From: Clostridia bacterium | Lineage (GTDB): Bacteria > Bacillota > Clostridia > Oscillospirales > CAG-272 | Assembly (NCBI GenBank): GCA_900753285.1 | Contig: CAADYN010000230.1 | Coordinates: forward strand, 1-13,171 | Direction of reading: 5' to 3' | Length of the DNA: 13,171 bases | In this document: positions 7,211-13,171 of the stretch, one piece after another | Layout of the letters: each line of letters starts with the position of its first letter | Numbering within the stretch: position 1 is the first letter of the stretch | The notes under the pieces: generated by a model | The model's input: only the letters and a program-made list of their open reading frames with translations | The model's database searches: none | What the model was told of the DNA's origin: nothing | Translations under genes and position numbers: made by a program

Positions 7211-7299
7211 ACATGAGTCTCATTAATTAAGATATGCCAGGCTTTTCTGCCAGTATGTTGACATATCGCGCGAAAAACACGCCAATTACTCCCTCAAGT
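7211..7299 (-). promoter_or_regulatory. yybP-ykoY-type manganese riboswitch aptamer
   Basis: The leader RNA of the exchanger contains the conserved elements of the yybP-ykoY aptamer. P1 is ACTTGAG (7299-7293) with CTCATGT (7217-7211), one U-U mismatch. The 5' conserved GGGAGTA is at 7293-7287. P2 is GCGTG, loop TTTTT, CGCGC. The Mn2+-binding loop is represented by GTCAACATACTGGC (7262-7249). P3 is GATATG with CATATC, capped by GGC-AGAAAA-GCC. The 3' part carries TGAGAC before the P1 strand. Known members sense Mn2+ and usually raise expression of Mn2+ exporters or related transporters. It starts within a few bases of the predicted transcription start. The assignment comes from reading motifs and helices by eye, not from a covariance-model search. 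Confidence 0.82.
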
Positions 7300-7305
7300 T
7301 TCCCC

Positions 7306-7334
7306 ATTATAACACACGAACAGCGAAAAGTCAA
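7306..7334 (-). promoter_or_regulatory. sigma-A promoter of the riboswitch-exchanger transcript
   Basis: On the - strand TTGACT (7334-7329) is followed after exactly 17 bases by a consensus TATAAT (7311-7306). Transcription should start near 7299, at the first base of the aptamer, giving a leader of about 185 nt before the ATG at 7114. It lies just beyond the recR terminator, so the exchanger is transcribed independently. Confidence 0.88.
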
Positions 7335-7344
7335 TCCCAAACAA

Positions 7345-7381
7345 CAAAAAACCTCCCGGCAGCTCAAACTGCTTGAGAGGT
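7345..7381 (-). terminator. intrinsic terminator downstream of recR
   Basis: On the - strand ACCTC (7381-7377) pairs with GAGGT (7355-7351), and inside it GCAG pairs with CTGC around a TTTGAG loop; six T residues follow. An alternative inner fold, CTCAA with TTGAG, is possible. It begins 14 bases after the recR stop and ends the dnaX-ybaB-recR block. Confidence 0.82.
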
Positions 7382-7394
7382 CCGTATTTGAAAA

Positions 7395-8000
7395 CTACAG
7401 AATACTGTATCTGCCTTCCATTGCTCTTCTGAGAGTAACTTCATCGGCATATTCAAGGTCGCCGCCTACGGGAACACCGTTAGCGATTCTTGTCACCTTC
7501 ACACCGAGCGGGGAAGCGAGCTTTGCAATGTACATAGCGGTTGCCTCACCCTCCACAGTGGGATTTGTCGCGAGGATAAGCTCACGGATATTGCTTCCGG
7601 GACCAAGCCTTGCGAGAAGCTCTTTTATCGTAAGTTTGTCGGGAGTTACGCCGCGCATCGGAGAAATAGTACCGTGAAGCACATGATAAACTCCGTTGTA
7701 CTGCCTTGTTTTTTCAATGGCAATGACAGCGCGAGGGTCTTCGACGACACAAACTGTTGAAGAATCTCGTGAGTCGGAAGAACATACCGCACATTCTTCG
7801 CCTGTCGTGATATTACAGCAGGTTTTGCAGCGGTGTATCTGCTTTTTTGCCGAGAGAATAGCCTCCGCGAACTGCTCAGCCTCTTCATCGGTGAAATTCA
7901 GCACACAGAACGCGTATCTAGCCGCAGACTTTTTTCCGACTCCGTCGAGCTTGCGGAACATATCCGTCAGTCTCTCAAGAGGTTCAATGTTTTCGTTCAT
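7395..8000 (-). CDS. recR: recombination mediator protein RecR
   Basis: A 201-residue protein, the usual RecR length. It acts with RecO and RecF to load RecA onto gapped single-stranded DNA. The N-terminal helix-hairpin-helix is KLDGVGKKSAARYA (17-30). A C4 zinc finger follows with C58, C61, C70 and C73, then a Toprim domain starting VVEDPRAVIAIEKT with the acidic pair E87/D88. The C-terminal segment has the conserved NPTVEGEATAMYI and RIANGVPVGGDLEYADEVTL. AGGAT at 8007-8011 lies six bases before the ATG. It is the last gene of the dnaX-ybaB-recR group, 23 nt after the ybaB stop, and is followed by an intrinsic terminator. Confidence 0.97.
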   Translation of the reverse strand: MNENIEPLERLTDMFRKLDGVGKKSAARYAFCVLNFTDEEAEQFAEAILSAKKQIHRCKTCCNITTGEECAVCSSDSRDSSTVCVVEDPRAVIAIEKTRQYNGVYHVLHGTISPMRGVTPDKLTIKELLARLGPGSNIRELILATNPTVEGEATAMYIAKLASPLGVKVTRIANGVPVGGDLEYADEVTLRRAMEGRYSIL

Positions 8001-8023
8001 TTCAGTATCCTAAATCGGTTCGC

Positions 8024-8380
8024 TTAGAAAAGTCCGGGGATTCCGGGGATGTTGAGACCGCCTGTAACCTTGCCCATTTCTTCGCTGTTTGTTTCGTTAA
8101 CCTTCTTGATAGCTTCGTTCACACCGGCAATGATAATGTCGGACATGGTTTCGATGTCATCGGGATCAACGATTTCGTGAGAAATTTCAAGGGAAAGAAC
8201 TTCGAGCTTGCCGTTTATTTTTACAGTAACAGCACCGCCGCCTGCCTTGATTTCATATTCGCGTTTATCAAGCTCTTCCTGGAGCGCAGTCATATCGTCC
8301 TGAATCTTCTGAGCCTGCTTGATCATGCTTTGCATATTGGAGGGACCAGCGCCTACTCCTTTTGGAAGCTTTGCCTTCAT
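8024..8380 (-). CDS. ybaB: YbaB/EbfC-family nucleoid-associated protein
   Basis: A 118-residue small DNA-binding protein. The core from MQSMIKQAQKIQDDMTALQEEL is the amphipathic helix of the family, followed by the strand region YEIKAGGGAVTVKINGKLEVLSLEI and a second helix with DIIIAGVNEAIKK. The C-terminus is Gly/Pro-rich (GGLNIPGIPGLF), as is common in Bacillota homologues. YbaB dimers bind DNA with little specificity. The gene is nearly always next to recR and dnaX, as here. I chose the ATG at 8380 because AGGTGG at 8396-8391 lies ten bases upstream; an in-frame TTG at 8404 would add eight residues and place the ribosome binding site inside the gene. It is separated from dnaX by 162 nt, longer than usual for this pair. 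Confidence 0.93.
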   Translation of the reverse strand: MKAKLPKGVGAGPSNMQSMIKQAQKIQDDMTALQEELDKREYEIKAGGGAVTVKINGKLEVLSLEISHEIVDPDDIETMSDIIIAGVNEAIKKVNETNSEEMGKVTGGLNIPGIPGLF

Positions 8381-8491
8381 TGAAAAGTTACCACCTTTTA
8401 CCAAAAATATTATTAATACGCAGCAGTATTGGGAAGCCTCTGATTTAAGGTTGTTTTTACGATAAAACCATATATTTTAGCTTTTTATCAT

Positions 8492-8511
8492 AAAAATCCG
8501 ATTAATTCGGA
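8492..8511 (-). terminator. short hairpin after dnaX, possible weak terminator
   Basis: On the - strand TCCGA (8511-8507) pairs with TCGGA (8501-8497) around a five-base loop, followed directly by TTTTT. It lies about 32 nt beyond the dnaX stop. A five-pair stem is short, so read-through into ybaB-recR is likely. I could not find a convincing separate promoter in the remaining part of this gap. Confidence 0.4.
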
Positions 8512-8542
8512 GCATCCTTAGAGCCGCGTTGTTGTTAAATTA

Positions 8543-10114
8543 TCAGAACGTCTGAAGCTCATCTATAGGCTCGGGACGTTTTCTGACCTCACCTGATTCA
8601 ATTGACAGGGAAGTGCCTGCACCGCAGAACTTGCACATCATAAACGCGGTGAGCAGGGATTTTCTTTCTTCGTCGCGTGAGAGAACTATTTTTGCCATAG
8701 GATTCTGCGTCCGTATGACGAGCTCGTCTCCGCTTTCCGAAATGTAACAGTCAGACTGTGAAAGAAGCGCCGCTATATTGCCTTTGTTTGTGCTGAGCCT
8801 TTCCACAACATCGCTGACGTCGGGTATAAGTCTCATTTTCTTCTCAGCGGATGGCGTGTTTTCGCTTGATTCAGATGCTTTTTCCGGTTCAGCTGATTCT
8901 GTATCCTGCGTTGCTTCAGCCTTTTCGGGAGCAGGTTTGACTGATACTACCCCCGACTCAAGCATTACGACCTTTTCTTCCAATGCGGCGATTCTCGACA
9001 GAAGTGCGGAATTTGTGCGCATAAGGGAAGGGTCGCTCATCTTTATCAAAGTCAGCTCCGCGGTCATTCGTTTTGTCTGCGGGAGTCGGCTGATATCCTT
9101 TGTCGCTTCGTCAAGCAGATTGAACTGATACGACAGAGTTTCGGATTTAAATCTTCTCGACGCGTCCGTAAGGAGCTTCATTTCCGGCTCGGTATAGTCG
9201 AGATACGCGGAATACTGTTCCTTCGGGAGGTATTTCAGTACCATCATGTCGCGCCAGAAACCGGTAAGCTCGTTCCAGAAAACCGCAATGTCTTTCGTCG
9301 ACGAAACTATTTCTTTGACTACCGTGAAAATCGAAGCAATATCTCCGCGTGAAACCGCAACAGCCGTCTTGTAAAGAGTTTCGATACCCGTCAGTCCGAG
9401 AATGTCTGAAACGCGCTCTACTGTGACGTCGCATCCGCCGGCTGAGCATAACTCAAACAAGCTGATAGCGTCGCGCATTCCTCCGAATGACTGTTTTGCG
9501 ATTACTTTTGCGGCGTCAGGCGTGAGTGAAATGTTCTCCTGTCCGGCTATATACAAAAGTCTAGCGGCGATGACGTCACTGTCAATCCTGCGGAAATCAA
9601 ATCGCTGACAGCGTGAGATGATAGTCGCGGGCAGCTTATGAAATTCAGTCGTCGCAAGGATGAATACCGCATGTTCCGGAGGCTCTTCAAGGGTTTTCAG
9701 CAGGGCATTGAACGCACCGACCGAGAGCATATGAACCTCGTCGATGATGTAGACGCGCTTTTTCAGTGAAGTCGGAGCAAAGCTGATTTCATCCTGAATG
9801 TCGCGGATGTAGTCAACTCCTGTTCGTGAAGCCGCGTCCATCTCGAGTACGTCCGTTGCGTTTCCTTCATCAATAGAACGGCAGGAAAAACATTCACCGC
9901 ATGGGTTTCCGTTTACGGGATGCTCGCAGTTTAAAACCTTGGCGAGGATTTTTGCACAGGTAGTTTTTCCTGTTCCTCTCGAGCCGCAGAAAAGGTAAGC
10001 GTGCGAAAAACGGGAATGTTCCGCTTCATATCGCAGTACCGATGTAATATGCTCCTGTCCGCAGACATCGTCAAATACACGCGGACGGTACTTTCTGTAC
10101 AAAGTCTGATACAT
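8543..10114 (-). CDS. dnaX: DNA polymerase III subunit gamma/tau
   Basis: A 523-residue clamp-loader ATPase of the replisome. The N-terminus MYQTLYRKYRPRVFDDVCGQ is diagnostic. Walker A is GSRGTGKT (44-51). The zinc-binding cysteines are C63, C72, C75 and C78. Walker B is VYIIDEVHML with D125/E126. Sensor 1 lies in FILATTEFHKLP with the SRC arginine finger in ATIISRCQRF, and sensor 2 in GGMRDAIS. After the AAA+ and collar domains (to about residue 370) comes an acidic Glu/Ser-rich linker (about 395-425) and a short tau-like C-terminal domain. TGAGG at 10126-10122 precedes the ATG by seven bases. It is shorter than E. coli tau (643 aa), which is normal for Bacillota. No A/T-rich slippery heptamer was found in the linker, so a frameshifted gamma form is not supported. 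A poor promoter-like match (TTGCGA, 18 bases, CATAAT) overlaps the SRP RNA 3' end. Confidence 0.97.
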   Translation of the reverse strand: MYQTLYRKYRPRVFDDVCGQEHITSVLRYEAEHSRFSHAYLFCGSRGTGKTTCAKILAKVLNCEHPVNGNPCGECFSCRSIDEGNATDVLEMDAASRTGVDYIRDIQDEISFAPTSLKKRVYIIDEVHMLSVGAFNALLKTLEEPPEHAVFILATTEFHKLPATIISRCQRFDFRRIDSDVIAARLLYIAGQENISLTPDAAKVIAKQSFGGMRDAISLFELCSAGGCDVTVERVSDILGLTGIETLYKTAVAVSRGDIASIFTVVKEIVSSTKDIAVFWNELTGFWRDMMVLKYLPKEQYSAYLDYTEPEMKLLTDASRRFKSETLSYQFNLLDEATKDISRLPQTKRMTAELTLIKMSDPSLMRTNSALLSRIAALEEKVVMLESGVVSVKPAPEKAEATQDTESAEPEKASESSENTPSAEKKMRLIPDVSDVVERLSTNKGNIAALLSQSDCYISESGDELVIRTQNPMAKIVLSRDEERKSLLTAFMMCKFCGAGTSLSIESGEVRKRPEPIDELQTF

Positions 10115-10144
10115 TGTCGCGCCTCACACATTATGAATAACTAA

Positions 10145-10454
10145 CAAAATAACTCGCAAATCAAGACCATACACCCGATAATCGAAGAAAGGATCATGTA
10201 CGACGTCAGAATTCCGGCTCGGAACAGGCTACCCTGCGGCGCATCAACTAAACTGCTTAATGCTGCTTGGTTCCCCACCTGACATGGTTCACAGCCGCCA
10301 ATCGCGCAAGACCCATTCGTCAACACTTTCATTGTGACACAGACTACACAAGCTTTCCCCTCATGTCGGGAATCCACCCTCGCTGTAGCGGACTTCGAGT
10401 ACAGGGACCCGCTGCTCCCCCGGCTGGTATGGCCTTGATTCACGAGTTATTTTG
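10145..10454 (-). ncRNA. ffs: signal recognition particle RNA (large, Alu-domain type)
   Basis: The - strand contains the universal SRP S-domain tip, core GTCAGG-TGGGGAACC-AAGCAGC (10283-10262), which binds Ffh. Near the 5' end GGGGGAGCAGCGGGTCCCTG and CCGCTACAGCGAGGGTGGATTCCC match the Alu domain found in Bacillus/Clostridium SRP RNA. The 5' and 3' ends pair: CAAAATAACTCG (10454-10443) is a perfect complement of CGAGTTATTTTG (10156-10145), and further inward AATCAAG pairs with CTTGATT and GCCATAC with GTATGGT. The RNA guides membrane-protein ribosomes to the membrane with Ffh and FtsY. Its location just upstream of dnaX is typical of Bacillota. Exact mature ends are uncertain because the terminal helix may be trimmed. 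This RNA gene explains most of the 428-bp stretch between dnaX and eno. Confidence 0.95.
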
Positions 10455-10486
10455 CTTGTAAGTTATTTAATTATCAATACTTTGTT

Positions 10487-10515
10487 ATTATAGCACAGCT
10501 TTTTGACTTTTTCAA
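10487..10515 (-). promoter_or_regulatory. sigma-A promoter of the SRP RNA
   Basis: On the - strand TTGAAA (10515-10510) is followed after 17 bases by TATAAT (10492-10487), predicting a start near 10480, about 26 nt before the SRP RNA terminal helix. The -35 box lies only 28 bases beyond the eno stop codon, beside an ATGCT-TT-AGCAT inverted repeat (10517-10528). The near-consensus match suits a highly expressed stable RNA. Confidence 0.85.
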
Positions 10516-10543
10516 TATGCTTTAGCATGAATTCACTTTTTGT

Positions 10544-11839
10544 TTAAAATTTTCTTTTATCCGACATCATTACGCCGTAGAATTCGCCGCCGCAGCATAG
10601 CTCTTCTTCAATCTCAAGCAGTCGGTTGTACTTGGCGCATCTTTCCGATCGTGCGGGAGCGCCGGTTTTGATATATCCTGCGTTCATTCCGACTGCGATA
10701 TCTGCAATAGTCGTGTCGGACGTTTCTCCGGAGCGGTGGGAAATTATCGTAGCATAGCCGAATCTTCTCGCTGTTCTGACGACCTCGACAGTTTCGCTGA
10801 GCGTTCCTATCTGGTTTGGCTTTACAAGAATAGAGTTGCCGCAGTGATTTTTTATGCCTTCCATGAGCTTTTTCGGATTTGTGACAAAATAGTCGTCCCC
10901 GACAAGCATGATTGAGCCGCCGAGCTTTTCCGTCATGCTCTTCCATCCGTCGTTGTCATCCTCGCCGAGACCGTCTTCTATCGAGATTATCGGATATTTT
11001 GCGCAAAGCTCCTGCCATTCGTTTGTTAGCGAGGCTGAATCGAACTGTTTTCCCGACTTCGGCTGAGTGTATTTGTCTCCTTCTGCCCATTCGCTTGCCG
11101 CCGCGTCGAGAGCTATTTTCACCTGACCCTCGTATCCGCTTTCGTTTATTGCGGCAATGATGTAGTCGAGAGCTTCCGTATGGCTTTTGAGATTGGGTGC
11201 AAATCCTCCCTCGTCTCCCACAGTTGTCTCGTGTCCGTCTTTCTTAAGAATTCTGCCGAGAGTGTGGTAGATCTCACATCCCGCTCTTAGCGCCTCCGAG
11301 AATGTGCCAAAGCCTATCGGCATTATCATGAATTCCTGAATGTCAATGTTGTTTGCCGCGTGAGCTCCGCCGTTCAGGATGTTCATCATAGGCACGGGAA
11401 GCGTTACACCCGATGTTCCTCCAATATAGCGGTACAGCGGCATTTTTGCATGAGAGGCGGCTGCTTTTGCACAGGCGAGAGAGACCGAGAGAATAGCGTT
11501 TGCTCCAAGCCGTTTTTTGTTCTCGGTGTCATCAAGGCGTATCATTCTGCTGTCGACAAGGGCGTTTTCGCATTCCATACCGCGCAGCTCGGGAAAAATC
11601 CTTCCGTTTACGTTTTCCACGGCAGAGAGAACGCCCTTGCCCATGTATCTCTTCTCGTCTCCGTCACGCAGCTCGTGCGCTTCATATTTTCCCGTTGACG
11701 CACCTGAGGGAGCAGCGGCACATCCTACAGATCCGTCGGACAGTGTAACTGTAGTTTCAACAGTCGGGTTTCCGCGTGAGTCAAGTATTTCTCTTGCGTG
11801 AATATTTTCGATAACGGTTGCCAAAACGTGATTTTTCAT
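10544..11839 (-). CDS. eno: enolase (phosphopyruvate hydratase)
   Basis: A 431-residue glycolytic enzyme, the standard bacterial length, converting 2-phosphoglycerate to phosphoenolpyruvate with Mg2+. Visible motifs are AREILDSRGNPTVE (15-28), the mobile loop PSGASTGKYEAHELRDGD (44-61), TVGDEGGFAPNL with the general-acid glutamate region, metal ligands in IALDAAASEW, SIEDGLGEDD and LVGDDYFVTN, the catalytic lysine in the signature ILVKPNQIGTLSETVE, and SHRSGETSD. The start ATG at 11839 is preceded by GAGG (11847-11844) and AAGGAT (11853-11848), either of which can serve as ribosome binding site. It stands alone, divergent from the fucosidase gene. No clear intrinsic terminator follows it, so some read-through into the SRP RNA region is possible. 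Confidence 0.97.
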   Translation of the reverse strand: MKNHVLATVIENIHAREILDSRGNPTVETTVTLSDGSVGCAAAPSGASTGKYEAHELRDGDEKRYMGKGVLSAVENVNGRIFPELRGMECENALVDSRMIRLDDTENKKRLGANAILSVSLACAKAAASHAKMPLYRYIGGTSGVTLPVPMMNILNGGAHAANNIDIQEFMIMPIGFGTFSEALRAGCEIYHTLGRILKKDGHETTVGDEGGFAPNLKSHTEALDYIIAAINESGYEGQVKIALDAAASEWAEGDKYTQPKSGKQFDSASLTNEWQELCAKYPIISIEDGLGEDDNDGWKSMTEKLGGSIMLVGDDYFVTNPKKLMEGIKNHCGNSILVKPNQIGTLSETVEVVRTARRFGYATIISHRSGETSDTTIADIAVGMNAGYIKTGAPARSERCAKYNRLLEIEEELCCGGEFYGVMMSDKRKF

Positions 11840-11868
11840 CCATCCTCATCCTTTTCAATAATGATATC

Positions 11869-11896
11869 CGGCAGCTTACAATAATAATGCCTGCCG
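11869..11896 (-). promoter_or_regulatory. stem-loop in the probable eno 5' leader
   Basis: CGGCAG (11869-11874) and CTGCCG (11891-11896) form a perfect six-pair stem with a 16-base AT-rich loop, located 30 bases before the eno start. On neither strand is it followed by a T run, so it does not look like a terminator. It could be a leader-RNA structure or a DNA operator; function unknown. No eno promoter with both boxes near consensus was found. Confidence 0.4.
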
Positions 11897-11911
11897 CCTG
11901 ATATTATTTGC

Positions 11912-11929
11912 ATATTTTGATGAAAATAT
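11912..11929. repeat. perfect AT-rich inverted repeat, possible operator
   Basis: ATATTTT-GATG-AAAATAT: seven-base arms with a four-base centre, ending 12 bases before the -35 box of the fucosidase promoter. Its size and place suit a regulator-binding site for the divergent eno/fucosidase region, but AT-rich palindromes arise easily by chance. Confidence 0.4.
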
Positions 11930-11941
11930 TTTATTTTTCTC

Positions 11942-11970
11942 TTGATTTTTGCATTTGATTATTATATACT
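11942..11970 (+). promoter_or_regulatory. sigma-A promoter of the fucosidase gene
   Basis: TTGATT (11942-11947) and TATACT (11965-11970) are separated by exactly 17 bases. Transcription should start near 11977, leaving a short leader of under 30 nt containing the AGGAG ribosome binding site at 11994-11998. Confidence 0.75.
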
Positions 11971-12004
11971 GAACTTACCATAAAATTCCGCAAAGGAGAA
12001 TAAA

Positions 12005-13171
12005 ATGAAACTCGAAGAACTGACTGTAATTAAGCCGGCTCCCACCCCCGGAGACACATCATGGTTCACTCATGACCGTTTCGGTATGTTCATCCACTGG
12101 GGACTTTACGCTCTCGGCGCACGACATGAATGGCTCAAAAATCACGAGCGTATCCCGACTGAGGTATATGACAAAAAATACTTCAAACACTTTGATCCCG
12201 ATTTATACGACCCTACTCTATGGGCAGACGCTGCGGCTGAGGCAGGAATGAAGTATTTTGTTATCACCACAAAGCATCACGAAGGCTTCTGTCTGTGGGA
12301 TTCAAAGTACACCGATTACAAGTCCACCAACACCCCCTACGGAAAGGACATTTTGACCCCGATGGTAGATGCCTTCCGTTCAAAGGGACTTCGCACCGGC
12401 TTCTATCACTCTCTCCTCGACTGGCACCACCCGGATTACACCGTTGACGAATGCCATCCCATGAGAGACAATGCCGAATACATCGCAAAAGATCCTGAGC
12501 GCCATCTTGAAAGATACGTTGAATATCTCCACAATCAGACGGAAGAGCTTCTCCGCAAGTACGACCCCGTTGATATAATCTGGTTCGACTTCTCTGTCGG
12601 CGGCTCAAACAGATTCCCCGGAAAGGGCAAGAATGAGTGGCACAGCGAAGAATTTATCAAGATGATACGCTCCATAAATCCGAAGATAATGATTGACGAC
12701 AGACTCCAGATAGACCAGGATATAAAGACGCCTGAGCAGTATATGCCTGACGAATGGGTTAAGGTAAACGGTGTTCCTGTAGTATGGGAAGGCTGTCACA
12801 CATTCTCCGGCTCATGGGGTTACTACAGAGACGAGCAGTCGTGGAAGAGCGTAGATCAGCTTCTTAAGATGCTTATCGACAGCGTATCAATGGGTGGAAA
12901 CCTGCTTCTTAATGTAGGACCTACCGGACGCGGCGAGTTTGACGAAAGAGCATATGACAGACTGCGCGGTATCGGAAAGTGGATGAAACGACATTCACGC
13001 TCCATTTACGGATGCACACAGGCTCCTCTTGAATTTGAATGCCCGAAGGACTGCCGTCTTACATATAATCCCGAGACGCAGAGACTTTATGTCCATATGT
13101 ACAGCTGGCCTTTCGGTAAGCTCAGACTCACAGGAGAGCTTGCGGAGCACGTTGAGTATATCCAGATTCTC
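12005..13171 (+). CDS. alpha-L-fucosidase, GH29 family (3' end beyond window)
   Basis: The frame from ATG 12005 stays open for 389 codons to the last base, so the protein is truncated by the window. AGGAG at 11994-11998 lies six bases upstream. GH29 landmarks are WFTHDRFGMFIHWGLYAL (H31), a KYFVITTKHHEGFCLWDS segment (H91, H92), FYHSLLDWHHPDY, and IIWFDF, in which D195 is the expected nucleophile. Later come GCHTFSGSWGY and the conserved NLLLNVGPTGRGEF near the end of the catalytic barrel; a beta-sandwich domain then begins. GH29 enzymes release L-fucose from glycans with retention of configuration. There is no signal peptide, so it would act on imported oligosaccharides. The acid/base residue is not conserved across the family and is not assigned here. 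It has its own promoter and is probably the first gene of a rightward operon. Confidence 0.95.
   Translation, partial: MKLEELTVIKPAPTPGDTSWFTHDRFGMFIHWGLYALGARHEWLKNHERIPTEVYDKKYFKHFDPDLYDPTLWADAAAEAGMKYFVITTKHHEGFCLWDSKYTDYKSTNTPYGKDILTPMVDAFRSKGLRTGFYHSLLDWHHPDYTVDECHPMRDNAEYIAKDPERHLERYVEYLHNQTEELLRKYDPVDIIWFDFSVGGSNRFPGKGKNEWHSEEFIKMIRSINPKIMIDDRLQIDQDIKTPEQYMPDEWVKVNGVPVVWEGCHTFSGSWGYYRDEQSWKSVDQLLKMLIDSVSMGGNLLLNVGPTGRGEFDERAYDRLRGIGKWMKRHSRSIYGCTQAPLEFECPKDCRLTYNPETQRLYVHMYSWPFGKLRLTGELAEHVEYIQIL

Noticed and set aside
7234..7677. Plus-strand open frame of 147 codons
   Set aside because: It crosses the riboswitch leader, promoter and terminator and runs antisense to recR; not a plausible gene.
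8381..8404. TTG start at 8404 for ybaB
   Set aside because: The AGGTGG motif would then be inside the gene; the ATG at 8380 has this motif upstream and gives the normal family length.
8800..8960. Programmed frameshift site in dnaX giving a gamma form
   Set aside because: No A6G-type or similar slippery heptamer is present in the linker; the only A-rich stretch (AAGAAAATG) does not fit.
10141..10461. Open frames of 64 and 100 codons on both strands between dnaX and eno
   Set aside because: They fall within the SRP RNA gene and its 5' flank, which explain the conserved sequence; no ribosome binding sites.
1..13171. Mobile element, CRISPR array, tRNA or defence system
   Set aside because: No transposase or integrase, no regularly spaced direct repeats, no cloverleaf-like segment and no recognisable defence gene were seen on either strand.

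Overview
The window reads as chromosomal DNA of a Bacillota bacterium, most likely an anaerobic Clostridia/Oscillospirales-type gut or rumen organism. The evidence is the large Gram-positive-type SRP RNA with an Alu domain next to dnaX, the dnaX-ybaB-recR order, strong AGGAGG-like ribosome binding sites, consensus sigma-A promoters with 17-bp spacers, and a cytoplasmic GH29 fucosidase. Genus cannot be set from the sequence alone.

Left part (1-6026, all + strand): a tightly packed metabolic cluster. It holds the C-terminal third of a LarA/DUF2088-type hydroxyacid epimerase (cut by the window edge), a PHP-domain phosphoesterase, 6-phosphogluconate dehydrogenase (gnd), a PfkB/KdgK-type sugar-acid kinase, a D-2-hydroxyacid dehydrogenase and a cytoplasmic beta-lactamase-fold serine hydrolase. 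Gaps are 1, 16, 17, 65 and 35 nt. A coherent reading is sugar-acid catabolism: C2-epimerisation of an aldonate (for example mannonate/gluconate), phosphorylation, then oxidative decarboxylation to ribulose 5-phosphate. A bidirectional hairpin terminator at 6034-6069 closes the cluster against a convergent gene.

Middle (6083-7334, - strand): a CaCA-family cation/proton or cation/Na+ antiporter. It is preceded by a consensus promoter and a ~185-nt leader with the hallmarks of a yybP-ykoY manganese riboswitch plus a candidate terminator. This makes the exchanger a probable Mn2+-responsive transporter.

Right-middle (7345-10515, - strand): the DNA maintenance block dnaX - ybaB - recR, ended by an intrinsic terminator. 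Upstream of dnaX lies the SRP RNA gene (about 10145-10454) with its own strong promoter. The eno gene (enolase) lies upstream of that, on the same strand.

Right end (11840-13171): a divergent intergenic region with a hairpin in the probable eno leader and an AT-rich perfect inverted repeat beside a sigma-A-like promoter. It is followed by an alpha-L-fucosidase (GH29) reading + and running off the window end. I saw no mobile element, CRISPR array, tRNA or defence system. The most notable items are the riboswitch-controlled exchanger and the epimerase/kinase/Gnd sugar-acid cluster.
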